This document shows, piece by piece, positions 47,939 to 56,570 of a stretch of 64,000 nucleotides of DNA. The notes beneath the pieces were generated by a model, which saw nothing but the letters and a program-made list of their open reading frames with translations, did no database searches and was not told the DNA's origin. Source of the stretch: Cytophagaceae bacterium (GTDB lineage Bacteria; Bacteroidota; Bacteroidia; Cytophagales; Spirosomataceae); assembly GCA_027491315.1 (NCBI GenBank), contig JAIXWL010000010.1:62001-126000 (forward strand), given 5' to 3'. The position numbers and the translations under genes were made by a program. Numbering within the stretch: the first letter of the stretch is position 1; every line of letters starts with the position of its first letter.

Positions 47939-50575
47939 CTAATGAATCATTTTCTTGAGTTCATTTAACTTCAATAATGCCTCGATTGGAGATAGCGAGT
48001 TGACATCTAATTTTTCCAATTGATCATTAACCTCTTTTAGGCCTGCTGGTATTTCGGCACCAAAAAGACTTAATTGATAATTAGCTTTGGGCATATCTTT
48101 TAACTTTTGGTCATGATCCTCTTTGATATGATCTTTTTCTAAATGTTGTAAAATTTCATGGGCCCTAAGTACCAATGCCGTAGGCATACCAGCCATTTGA
48201 GCCACATGAATACCAAAGCTATGCGCTGAACCTCCTGGTAATAATTTTCTTAGAAAAATGATTTTATTCCCCATTTCCTTGACAGAAACATGGAAATTTT
48301 TGATTCTAGGAAAATCATCCGACAACTGATTCAATTCGTGATAGTGGGTTGCAAAAAGGGTTTTAGCCCGACTCTTTGGATGGTTATGTAAATGCTCAGC
48401 AATGGCCCAAGCCATTGATACCCCATCGTAAGTAGACGTACCCCTTCCTATCTCATCTAAAAGGACCAAAGACTTGCTCGATAAATTATTTAAAATAGCT
48501 GCCGTCTCTGTCATTTCGACCATAAAGGTAGACTCCCCTTTGGATAAATTATCTGAGGCACCTACTCGTGTAAACACCTTATCTACCAAACCAATGCTAG
48601 CTGCCTGGGCAGGTACAAAGGAACCCATTTGTGCCATCAAAACAATCAATGCGGTCTGGCGCAACAAAGCAGATTTACCAGCCATATTGGGACCTGTGAT
48701 CATCATGATTTGCTGAGATTCATTATCCAAATAAACATCATTGGGAACATAATTTTCCCCTACGGGTAATTGCTGTTCTATGACAGGATGACGACCTTCT
48801 TTGATATCAATCGTATCATTTTCCAACAATTCAGGTTGCACATACTGATGCTTTATGGCTATACTAGCAAAACTTTGTAACACATCTAGGGTTGCTATTC
48901 CTTGAGCATTCACTTGAATAAGTTCCAGATAATCCAAAGCTTCACGAATCAAATCTTGAAATATTGCATATTCAATTTGCGAAATACGATCCTCTGCGGT
49001 CAGAATTTTCTCTTCGTAAATTTTTAGTTCATCCGTAATGTATCGCTCAGCATTCACCAGCGTCTGCTTTCGAATCCACTCAGGTGGTACACGGTCTTTA
49101 TGGGAATTGGTTACTTCTAGATAGTAGCCAAAAACCTTATTATATGCCACTTTCAAGGATGAAATCCCGGTACGTTCTATTTCTCTTTTTTGTAAATCTT
49201 GTAAATATCCTTTCCCGTTGGACGAGAGTAAATGAAGCTCGTCCAATTCTGCCAAAAATCCTGTTTTAATTATTCCCCCTTGATGTGCTAACATTGGGGC
49301 ATCATCACGCAAGGCATTTTCAATTTTTTCTACTAAAAGGGTACAAGGATTTAACCGTTCGGCCCATTTTTTCAAACTTCCTTGGCTATTATCCCATAAT
49401 AATTCCTTGATTAAGGGAATTTGTTGCAATGCCCTTTTTAATTGAACCAACTCTCGGGGATTAATCCTGCTAGCTGCCACCTTTGAAATCAATCGCTCTA
49501 AATCACCTATTGGTTTCAAATAACTGAGCAATAAATCCAGTAAATCCTTGTTTTGAACCAGTTCCGCAACCCCAGATTGCCGATCTTGAATCTCAGCCAG
49601 CTGTTTAAGGGGTAGCACCATCCACTTGCGTAGTAGGCGAGCACCCATGGCTGTGAGCGTTTGATCCATTAAGGATATCAAAGGAACACCCCCTTCTTGG
49701 GAGGGATGAATTAACTCCAAATTACGAATGGTAAACCGATCTAGCCAGACATATTTATCTTCCTCAATGCGTTGAATGGAAGAAATATGAGCTACTTGTT
49801 TATGTTCCGTTTCTGCCAAATAATGGAGAATTACCCCAGCAGCTATGATACCCAAGGGCATATCTTCAATTCCAAAACCCTTTAAATTTTGGGTTTTAAA
49901 ATGCTGTGTTAATAATGGATAGGTAAAATCCTGTGTAAAAATCCATTCTTCCAAACTGAAAGAATGAAACTGATCGCCAAAGGAATCCAAAAATTGATTT
50001 CTACATTTTTTGGGATACAGAATTTCAGCCGGCAAAAAACTTTGAATCAGCTTTTGAATATAGGCCAATGGCCCCTGAGAGCACATATACTCCCCAGTAG
50101 AAATATCCAGCAATGCCAATCCAAATAGATTTTGGGTAGTTGAAGGAAAGGCAATGGAGGCCAGGTAATTATTTCTTTTGTTATCTAAGACTTGATCATT
50201 GAAAGAAACGCCAGGTGTAACTAATTCTGTCACACCACGTTTGACGATTCCTTTCGCCTCAGCAGGATTTTCCAATTGATCACAAATAGCTACTCGCTGT
50301 CCTGCCCGAACCAATTTGGGTAAATACACATCTAATGAATGATGAGGAAAACCTGCCAGGTGATCATCCGCATTTCCATTATTACGACGCGTTAAAACAA
50401 TTCCTAAAATTTTTGAAGCCTTGACTGCATCCTCCCCAAAAGTTTCATAAAAATCACCTACCCTGAAAAGCAAAATCGCTCCAGGGTACTTGGCTTTGAT
50501 TTGATTAAATTGTCGGGAAAGTGGAGTTTCACCTTTTTTTAAAGGCTCTTGTCCATCTGTTGCTTTTCTGGCCAA
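47939..50575 (-). CDS. mutS: DNA mismatch repair protein MutS
   Basis: Mismatch-recognising ATPase of DNA repair. The N-terminal mismatch-binding domain has AILLFRVGDFYETFGEDA (the F-x-E element), and the C-terminal ATPase has MITGPNMAGKSALLRQTALI (Walker A), KSLVLLDEIGRGTSTYDGVS (Walker B) and FATHYHELNQL. I chose the TTG at 50575, giving 878 aa starting (M)ARKATDGQEPLKKGETPL, close to family length. The open frame reaches a second TTG at 50659, which would add 28 residues with no family match. Confidence 0.93.
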   Translation of the reverse strand: MARKATDGQEPLKKGETPLSRQFNQIKAKYPGAILLFRVGDFYETFGEDAVKASKILGIVLTRRNNGNADDHLAGFPHHSLDVYLPKLVRAGQRVAICDQLENPAEAKGIVKRGVTELVTPGVSFNDQVLDNKRNNYLASIAFPSTTQNLFGLALLDISTGEYMCSQGPLAYIQKLIQSFLPAEILYPKKCRNQFLDSFGDQFHSFSLEEWIFTQDFTYPLLTQHFKTQNLKGFGIEDMPLGIIAAGVILHYLAETEHKQVAHISSIQRIEEDKYVWLDRFTIRNLELIHPSQEGGVPLISLMDQTLTAMGARLLRKWMVLPLKQLAEIQDRQSGVAELVQNKDLLDLLLSYLKPIGDLERLISKVAASRINPRELVQLKRALQQIPLIKELLWDNSQGSLKKWAERLNPCTLLVEKIENALRDDAPMLAHQGGIIKTGFLAELDELHLLSSNGKGYLQDLQKREIERTGISSLKVAYNKVFGYYLEVTNSHKDRVPPEWIRKQTLVNAERYITDELKIYEEKILTAEDRISQIEYAIFQDLIREALDYLELIQVNAQGIATLDVLQSFASIAIKHQYVQPELLENDTIDIKEGRHPVIEQQLPVGENYVPNDVYLDNESQQIMMITGPNMAGKSALLRQTALIVLMAQMGSFVPAQAASIGLVDKVFTRVGASDNLSKGESTFMVEMTETAAILNNLSSKSLVLLDEIGRGTSTYDGVSMAWAIAEHLHNHPKSRAKTLFATHYHELNQLSDDFPRIKNFHVSVKEMGNKIIFLRKLLPGGSAHSFGIHVAQMAGMPTALVLRAHEILQHLEKDHIKEDHDQKLKDMPKANYQLSLFGAEIPAGLKEVNDQLEKLDVNSLSPIEALLKLNELKKMIH

Positions 50576-50871
50576 ATTAGAATAATATAAGGGAGGTAAA
50601 AATAAGAATTTTGCCCGAATTATTTCATCCTTCAGCTTAATTTTGAAGCTTAAATCCAAACAAAAATGAAAGTATTTTGGTTAAGAAAAAATAGCTTTTT
50701 AACGAAATACAAAAACTGAACAATGGATAATTTTCCGTTAAATAAACCTACCGAAAGAAGACAAATAAATTAGCGTTCAATATTCCTAGGTAAGCTATTT
50801 TTCAGGATAAGAAAATTAGAAATTGAAAAATTATTTCCCTATTTTGCCAAATAATTTCGAAACCCATAACT

Positions 50872-52626
50872 ATGATTATTTCTTCCATATACATCAAATC
50901 TCAACAAGAGGTTTTTGATGTGGTGATTGTTGGCTCAGGTGCTGGTGGTGGTATGGCTGCCCATATGTTAACCAAAGCAGGAGCGAAAGTCTGTTTATTA
51001 GAAGCAGGTCAACCTTATGACCCAGCTGATCCCAAAAATATTACCCAATTAAAATGGCCTTATGAATCGCCGCGCCGTGGTGCAAACACCACTCGTCCAT
51101 TTGGTGATTTTGATGCAGCCTATGGTGGCTGGGATATTGATGGTGAACCCTATACTCGTAAAGAGGGAACCAAATTTGATTGGTTTAGATCCCGTATGGT
51201 GGGAGGTAGAACCAACCACTGGGGACGTATCTCTTTGCGTTTTGGTCCAGATGATTTTAAAAGAAAAAGTATTGATGGTTTAGGTGATGACTGGCCTATT
51301 GGCTACGATGACATGAAGCCATATTACGATAAAGTAGACCGTTTAATTGGTGTTTTTGGAACCAATGAAGGAATGAGAAATAATCCAGATGGTATTTTCT
51401 TACCTCCTCCTAAGGCGCGTTTGCACGAATTAATGATTAAAAAGGCGAATAAGGCCATTGGTATTCCAACCATTCCTTCTCGTTTATCTATTTTAACTAA
51501 GCCCATAAATAATGAGCGTGGACAATGTTTCTATTGTGCACAATGCTCGAGAGCTTGCCAGGCCTATGCCGACTTCTCTTCATCTTCGGTATTAGTTAAA
51601 CCCGCTGCAGCAACAGGTAATTTAACCTTATTGCCTTATGCCATGGCCAGAGAAGTCATGACAGATCCAATTTCAGGATTAGCCACTGGCGTTTCTTATG
51701 TACACACAGGAACCTTGCAAGAATACTCAGTAAAAGGTAAAATTGTTGTATTAGCGGCCTCTGCAGGAGAAACGGCACGTTTATTATTAAACTCAAAAAG
51801 CTCTCGCTTCCCGAATGGCATCGCTAACTCCAGTGGAGTGGTAGGTAAATACATCAACGACTCAACAGGAGCTTCTCGCTCAGCCATTATACCGGCTTTA
51901 TTTGATCGTAAAACATACAATGAAGATGGTGTGGGTGGATCTCACATTTACTCTCCTTGGTGGGGTGATAACAGTAAATTAGATTTCCCTCGTGGATACC
52001 ATATTGAATACGGTGGTGGTATGGGTATGCCTAGCTACGGTTTTGGTTGGGGTATTGAAGGATTAAATGGACGTGAAAACTTCACCCGTGATGGTTTGAA
52101 AAAAGCAGCCGGTGGATATGGAGCGACCTTGAAGGAAGATTACCGTCGCTTCTATGGTTCTTATGTCAGCTTTGCTGGTCGTGGAGAACCTGTACCAAGA
52201 GAAGACAACTACTGTGAAATTGATCCAAACGTAGTGGACAAATATGGTATACCAGTACTACGTTTCAACTATAAGTGGAGCGATTACGAAATCAAGCAAG
52301 CTAAGCACATGCAAGATACATTTGAACAAATTATCGATGCGATGGGTGGAAAGCCGATGGGTAAGAAACCTGGTGCTGATTCCAATTACGGTTTAGCTGA
52401 TCCAGGACGTATCATCCACGAAGTAGGAACTGCTCGTATGGGTAACAATCCTAGTACATCCGTGGTAAACTCTAACTGTCAAGCGCATGATGTGAAGAAC
52501 TTGTTCTTAGCTGATGCTGCACCATTTGTGTCTCAAGGGGATAAAAATGCCACTTGGACCATCTTAGCTTTATCGATGCGTACTTCCGAATATATTATTG
52601 ATCAACGTAAAAAAGCCAATTTGTAA
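50872..52626 (+). CDS. GMC-family oxidoreductase, FAD subunit of a gluconate-2-dehydrogenase-like complex
   Basis: A 584-aa GMC flavoenzyme: FDVVIVGSGAGGGMAAHML (dinucleotide fold), RMVGGRTNHWGRISLRF, and the C-terminal SQGDKNATWTILALSMRTSE. Four cysteines at 219, 222, 225 and 229 (C-x2-C-x2-C-x3-C) lie where related dehydrogenases hold an Fe-S cluster. There is no signal peptide, while the partner in the next gene has a Tat-like one, so this subunit may travel folded with it. It overlaps the next gene in TAATG. Likely oxidises a sugar or sugar acid in the periplasm; the usual cytochrome subunit is absent. Confidence 0.88.
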   Translation: MIISSIYIKSQQEVFDVVIVGSGAGGGMAAHMLTKAGAKVCLLEAGQPYDPADPKNITQLKWPYESPRRGANTTRPFGDFDAAYGGWDIDGEPYTRKEGTKFDWFRSRMVGGRTNHWGRISLRFGPDDFKRKSIDGLGDDWPIGYDDMKPYYDKVDRLIGVFGTNEGMRNNPDGIFLPPPKARLHELMIKKANKAIGIPTIPSRLSILTKPINNERGQCFYCAQCSRACQAYADFSSSSVLVKPAAATGNLTLLPYAMAREVMTDPISGLATGVSYVHTGTLQEYSVKGKIVVLAASAGETARLLLNSKSSRFPNGIANSSGVVGKYINDSTGASRSAIIPALFDRKTYNEDGVGGSHIYSPWWGDNSKLDFPRGYHIEYGGGMGMPSYGFGWGIEGLNGRENFTRDGLKKAAGGYGATLKEDYRRFYGSYVSFAGRGEPVPREDNYCEIDPNVVDKYGIPVLRFNYKWSDYEIKQAKHMQDTFEQIIDAMGGKPMGKKPGADSNYGLADPGRIIHEVGTARMGNNPSTSVVNSNCQAHDVKNLFLADAAPFVSQGDKNATWTILALSMRTSEYIIDQRKKANL

Positions 52627-53264
52627 TGAAAAGAAGAGATTATTTAAAAAATATCGGCTTAAGTTCATTGGGCTTAGCTGCATTGAATCCTCAAGTAAAA
52701 GCCATGGAGGCTTTAGAAGGGGCACCCGATCCTAAAAAAGTCGCTCCGATTAAAGTACCCAATGGTAGAACCTTAGATGAAGCGGAACGTGATGCCAAAT
52801 TAATGGCTGAGAAGTTCCTAAATGCGCATGAATTAGCGACGATCACCATATTATCAGATATTATTATCCCGGCAGACGGTAAATCAGGAAGCGCTTCTCA
52901 AGCAGGAGTGACTAAGTTTATTGAGTTTATCGTTAAGGATAAGCCAGAATTTAAAACACCTATGCGAGGTGGATTAAGATGGTTAGATGGTGAATCTAAA
53001 CGTCGTTTCAGTAAAGTATTCACTGAAATTACCCCTAAGCAACGTATTGAGATTGTCGAGGACATCGCCTATCCTGAAAAAGTTAAGCCGCAGTTTTCTC
53101 AAGGTGTTAGTTTCTTTTCTTTGATGAGAAATTTAACAGCCACAGGATTCTATACGTCTAGAATCGGATTGGACGATTTAGCCTATAAAGGCAACACACC
53201 AAACGAATGGAAAGGTGTTCCTGATGACGTATTAAAGCAATACGGATTATCTTACGATGATTAA
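52626..53264 (+). CDS. Gluconate 2-dehydrogenase subunit 3 family protein
   Basis: A 212-aa small subunit with a Tat-type signal (MKRRDYLKNIGLSSLGLAAL). It carries the subunit 3 pattern ATITILSDIIIPADGKSGSASQAG, then FIEFIVKDKPEFKTPMRGGL and a C-terminal SFFSLMRNLTATGFYTSRIG. In known relatives this subunit brings the FAD subunit to the Tat exporter and stabilises it. It is coupled to the GMC gene by the overlap TAATG and overlaps the next gene by 8 nt. Confidence 0.88.
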   Translation: MKRRDYLKNIGLSSLGLAALNPQVKAMEALEGAPDPKKVAPIKVPNGRTLDEAERDAKLMAEKFLNAHELATITILSDIIIPADGKSGSASQAGVTKFIEFIVKDKPEFKTPMRGGLRWLDGESKRRFSKVFTEITPKQRIEIVEDIAYPEKVKPQFSQGVSFFSLMRNLTATGFYTSRIGLDDLAYKGNTPNEWKGVPDDVLKQYGLSYDD

Positions 53265-54003
53265 ACATTCCGATTTATATCTTAAACCGGAAATTTTCAA
53301 ACATATTCCTCATTTAGTGGCGGGTGTAAGTACCCGCCACGGAGGAAAAAGTCAAGCTCCCTATCATTCGCTAAACCTAGGGGTACATACTGACGACTCC
53401 CCTCATATCATTCAGGAAAATTTAAAGCTTCTATGTCAATCATTGGGTATCAATCCCCAAGACTTTGCTAGATCTTATCAAACTCATCAAGATCAAATTT
53501 GGGAATGCCAAAGTCCAGATTATCTGAGTGGATATGATGCCATCATCAGCATTAAAAAACAAATATTTTCAGCTGTTGGAATAGCGGATTGCTGTCCCGT
53601 ATTATTAGTCGACCCCATTCAAAAAATTACTGCTGCTATCCATGCAGGCTGGAAAGGGTCTGTATTAGGCATAGTTACAAAAACGGCCCATGTTTTATTA
53701 GATAAATACCAAAGCAAACCTGAAGATATTTTGGCCTATATTGGACCATGCATTAGTTTAACTCATTTTGAGGTTGGGGATGAAGTGGCTGCCCAATTTC
53801 CTGATGATTGTAAACAAAAACCTGGCCTAAAATGGCATGTAGATTTAAAAAAACATCAGGTAAATCAATTAGAGGGTCTAGGGATTTCCCACATAGAAGT
53901 ATCTCCTTGGTGTACGGTTGAACATAACGAACACTTTTTTTCGCATCGAAAAGAGCAAGGAATTACTGGCCGAATGCTAGCTTTTGCTGGTTTTCGAGAC
54001 TAA
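53257..54003 (+). CDS. pgeF: Peptidoglycan editing factor PgeF / laccase-domain (YfiH) protein
   Basis: A 248-aa protein of the DUF152/YfiH family. It has GVSTRHGGKSQAPYHSLNLG, the metal-site block GIADCCPVLLVDP, AIHAGWKGSVLGIV and GPCISLTHFEVGDEV. Family members act on purine nucleosides and on peptidoglycan precursors; laccase activity was an early assignment. It overlaps the preceding gene by 8 nt. It is the last gene before the RiPP cluster. Confidence 0.92.
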   Translation: MIKHSDLYLKPEIFKHIPHLVAGVSTRHGGKSQAPYHSLNLGVHTDDSPHIIQENLKLLCQSLGINPQDFARSYQTHQDQIWECQSPDYLSGYDAIISIKKQIFSAVGIADCCPVLLVDPIQKITAAIHAGWKGSVLGIVTKTAHVLLDKYQSKPEDILAYIGPCISLTHFEVGDEVAAQFPDDCKQKPGLKWHVDLKKHQVNQLEGLGISHIEVSPWCTVEHNEHFFSHRKEQGITGRMLAFAGFRD

Positions 54004-54121
54004 ATTTTTACCAAGTTTTTGAAATCTACTCGGCTTCGACTTTTCCAAATATGCCTCCTTAGGGGCTCTTCAAACAGATTCTAACCTTTCAAATTATCTA
54101 TAAACTGATATTGTGCTCATC

Positions 54122-54159
54122 ATGCCTTGACAAGCATTGGGGAATTAAGGCATTTTTTT
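54122..54159 (+). terminator. Terminator-like hairpin upstream of the RiPP precursor
   Basis: ATGCCTT (54122-54128) pairs with AAGGCAT (54147-54153), followed by a run of seven T. It lies 45 nt before the precursor start and about 120 nt after pgeF. It could end the GMC-pgeF transcript or act as a leader attenuator; the 18-nt loop is long. Confidence 0.45.
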
Positions 54160-54203
54160 GAAATTGCCTTCGAAATAATTCAATCAACCTAACCCTAAAC
54201 ACA

Positions 54204-54356
54204 ATGAAAAAGTTAAAATTGACTTTAACTGTTTTAGAAAACAGAGATGCCTCTTTCGGAGGATCAAACGAAGTAGCCCTTGCTGGATCAACTTGTACCT
54301 GTACTTGTACTTGTTGCAAATCAAACAATGATGCACCTGCAGAAGCAACTGCCTAA
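54204..54356 (+). CDS. RiPP (LAP/TOMM) precursor peptide with alternating Thr-Cys core
   Basis: A 50-aa peptide, too short for ordinary ORF lists. The leader begins MKKLKLTLTVLENRDASFGG and continues to ALAG at residue 28; the core that follows begins STCTCTCTCC (S29-C38) and ends KSNNDAPAEATA. Thr and Cys alternate at residues 30-37, with a tenth possible site at C38 and S29 just before. The KKLKLxLxxLEN start resembles leaders of other Bacteroidota RiPPs. The cluster behind it holds a complete LAP synthetase set, so Cys and perhaps Thr and Ser would be turned into thiazole/oxazole rings. The cut after G28 is a guess. ATG 54204 is the only start that includes this leader. Confidence 0.88.
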   Translation: MKKLKLTLTVLENRDASFGGSNEVALAGSTCTCTCTCCKSNNDAPAEATA

Positions 54357-54364
54357 TTATTGAT

Positions 54365-54396
54365 ATGGGTGAAGATTTTTATCTCCACCCATTTTT
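54365..54396 (+). terminator. Terminator-like hairpin after the precursor gene
   Basis: ATGGGTGAAGA (54365-54375) pairs with TCTCCACCCAT (54382-54392), 11 bp with one mismatch and a 6-nt loop, then TTTTT. It starts 9 nt after the precursor stop and 24 nt before the next gene. Partial termination here would let the precursor be made in excess over the enzymes, as in other RiPP operons. Confidence 0.7.
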
Positions 54397-54415
54397 ATAA
54401 AATACCTTTCCACAC

Positions 54416-55282
54416 ATGAAAACTACGATACCCCACCAAGCCATATTTTGTGGTCCAGATTCTCTATTCATTTTAGATGGTGACCAAAATTTAATAGAAA
54501 TCAATGGAGAATCATCCTCCCTTATCAAAGAGATTCTTAACGAAATTAGTCAGGAGCATTCGCTAAAAAGTATTTTCGAAATCCACCAAGATCAATTTGA
54601 AAACGATAATGCCTCATTTCAAGAATTAATAGATTGGATGTTGGATAAACAACTAATCCAACAATCAGCCCAAATTCAAAAAATTAAAATTCATGTATTA
54701 ATTGATTCCTTCCCAACTAAACAATCCGCCTACCTCATTGATTCCCTAAATCAAGTAAATGAAAATCAAATAGAATACATCCAGGAGGACTCCCTCAAGA
54801 ATGCCGATTTAATCCTTTTTGTAGGTTCACTTTTAAATCAACGCAAAAAAATCCAGCAATTAGCCCAACTTAGTTATGAAACAAAAATCCCATTGCTGTA
54901 TTCAGAAATTGATCGTTCGTCCTTCACGATTGGTCCTATTATTTCCTCCGATCTGTTAAGCCCATGCTTGAATTGTTTTGCCGATAGAAAGCAAGTGATG
55001 TTAAAAAATCCCAAAGCTTTTTCGTCCCTACAAAAAGCGCAAAACCACGAATATATTTTCAAGCCATCCCTTAAACATAAATTATATTATGCTGCCTTCG
55101 TGAATTTCCTGGGTCGTGAAATTCAAAAATTTTTCTACTCCAACTTGTCCAATTCTCCTCTGCTGGGTCAAAGCTATTATGTAAATGGACAGTCATTAGA
55201 AATACAAAAAAGCAAAATCCTAAAAGTGCCTCATTGCACCATTTGCAGCAAGAAGAATCAATCCATGACTTTCAATAATTAA
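54416..55282 (+). CDS. SagC-like E1/RRE partner (LAP cyclodehydratase C protein)
   Basis: A 288-aa protein that, in heterocycle-forming systems, binds the leader peptide and presents the core to YcaO. The N-terminal 80 residues are helical and winged-helix-like, as in the RRE domain. The rest has the E1-like pattern ending FTIGPIISSDLLSPCLNC. Two CxxC pairs, C184/C187 and C274/C277, form the typical structural zinc site of these proteins. No ATP-binding site is obvious, as expected for this partner. Starts 59 nt after the precursor and ends 1 nt before YcaO. Sequence identity to known C proteins is low, so the call rests on the pattern and on context. Confidence 0.8.
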   Translation: MKTTIPHQAIFCGPDSLFILDGDQNLIEINGESSSLIKEILNEISQEHSLKSIFEIHQDQFENDNASFQELIDWMLDKQLIQQSAQIQKIKIHVLIDSFPTKQSAYLIDSLNQVNENQIEYIQEDSLKNADLILFVGSLLNQRKKIQQLAQLSYETKIPLLYSEIDRSSFTIGPIISSDLLSPCLNCFADRKQVMLKNPKAFSSLQKAQNHEYIFKPSLKHKLYYAAFVNFLGREIQKFFYSNLSNSPLLGQSYYVNGQSLEIQKSKILKVPHCTICSKKNQSMTFNN

Positions 55283-55283
55283 G

Positions 55284-56567
55284 ATGAAGAATCCAACAAT
55301 AAATTGGGTTAAAGGTGATTTAATCCATGGAAATCAATACCAAATTCCAACAAGAAGGTGCTTACCTACTGGCTTGTTTCAAAGCTATGTTGAAGCCTCG
55401 CATCTCAATTTATTGGCTTCGAATACTGACAAGATCCAAGGTTCAGGAATTGGTTTTAATCAAATTGAGGCTCATAATTCAGCCATAGGTGAATGGGTAG
55501 AAAGATATGCTGCCTCTCATCAAGATTTCAAGGACTTGGTATTTGCCACGGAAGATGAATTAAAAAGTCAGCACAAATCAATTTTACCTGTTGAATCCTA
55601 CATTCCCTTTCTTCCAGAACAATATGGAGAAGATTTACCATATCACCCTTGGAATAAAGAGGCTAAAATTAGTTGGATTGAAGGTAAAAATATATTGAAC
55701 CAACAGTCCATTTTGGTACCAGCCTTCGCTGTTCATTTACCCCATAATACGGATTGGGATCAAAAAAAGTCCTATGTTCTTCAAACTTCCACAGGAATAT
55801 CAGCAGGAGAAAACTTACAAAAATCCATGATAGGAGGCTTTTTGGAATGCGCTGAAAGAAATGCATTTGCTGAATTTTGGTACCGACAAGATTATTGGAT
55901 ACATCGCATTAGACGAATGAATCAAAGCTCAGTATTAAAGGCCTACCCAAACCCAAACATCCAGCATTTATTTGATAATACGAGAGTTCAAATCCAACTA
56001 TTTGATTTATCTCCAATTAGTCCGATTGAAACGCACGTGGTTGTTTTATTTTTCCCGTACAAAGGACAAATACTCCAATCCATGGGCTGTGCTGCTCGAT
56101 TTAATCGGGAAGATTCCATCATCAAAGCATGCTTGGAAGCTTACCAAGGAATTGAATATGCCATTGGATTAAGTCAAAAACCTACTGACTGGATACTAGA
56201 TCAGGAAGGATTTGTTTCCATCAATAGTTTTGACAAGCATTTTGCATTTTATAATCGCTTTCCTCATTGGAGAGTAAAATCTCCCATACTTCAAGCCGCC
56301 TCCTTGTTGGATACCTTCTTTCCAAAAAATGAAAAAACAAAGAAAAAAATTCGTGCTTGGGAAGAAGTAAACCAGCTTGGCTTAAGTCATATTTTGGTCG
56401 TACCCTTAAGCACAGAAGATGTACAATCCCAAGGTTTTGAAGTAGTCCGAGTGATTGTCCCTGGGTGGAATTTACTCACCGGAGTACATACTCAGCCCTT
56501 TTTGAAAAATTTACATCCACAAGTAGGTGAAAACCTATTTACTACCTATCCACATCCTTTCCCATAA
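55284..56567 (+). CDS. YcaO-family azoline-forming cyclodehydratase (D protein)
   Basis: A 427-aa YcaO protein that uses ATP to activate backbone amides and form thiazoline/oxazoline rings on Cys, Ser or Thr of the core. The ATP site is seen as HNSAIGEWVERYAAS (S66, E70, E73), GGFLECAERNAFAEFWY (E188, E191) and ACLEAYQGIEY (E285, Q288). The protein ends in YPHPFP, i.e. P423-x-P425-x-P427, the PxPxP tail of azoline-forming YcaO enzymes that is required for cyclisation. The C protein is a separate gene, 1 nt upstream. YcaO relatives that make thioamides or amidines lack this tail, which argues against those reactions. Confidence 0.93.
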   Translation: MKNPTINWVKGDLIHGNQYQIPTRRCLPTGLFQSYVEASHLNLLASNTDKIQGSGIGFNQIEAHNSAIGEWVERYAASHQDFKDLVFATEDELKSQHKSILPVESYIPFLPEQYGEDLPYHPWNKEAKISWIEGKNILNQQSILVPAFAVHLPHNTDWDQKKSYVLQTSTGISAGENLQKSMIGGFLECAERNAFAEFWYRQDYWIHRIRRMNQSSVLKAYPNPNIQHLFDNTRVQIQLFDLSPISPIETHVVVLFFPYKGQILQSMGCAARFNREDSIIKACLEAYQGIEYAIGLSQKPTDWILDQEGFVSINSFDKHFAFYNRFPHWRVKSPILQAASLLDTFFPKNEKTKKKIRAWEEVNQLGLSHILVVPLSTEDVQSQGFEVVRVIVPGWNLLTGVHTQPFLKNLHPQVGENLFTTYPHPFP

Positions 56568-56570
56568 ATC

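Noticed and set aside
54291-54314. ACTTGT repeat as a plain microsatellite
   Set aside because: It lies in frame in a short gene with a RiPP leader directly before a LAP synthetase, so it is the coding core, though slippage is still possible.
54098-54328. Minus-strand 76-aa open frame across the precursor gene
   Set aside because: It is the antisense of the Thr/Cys core (TGTACT repeats read as Val-Gln codons). The plus-strand peptide has a leader and context; this frame has neither.
54204-54356. Precursor of a lanthipeptide rather than an azole peptide
   Set aside because: The leader is of a type also seen in Bacteroidota lanthipeptide precursors and Cys/Thr are present, but no LanB, LanC or LanM gene is near, while YcaO, C and B proteins are.
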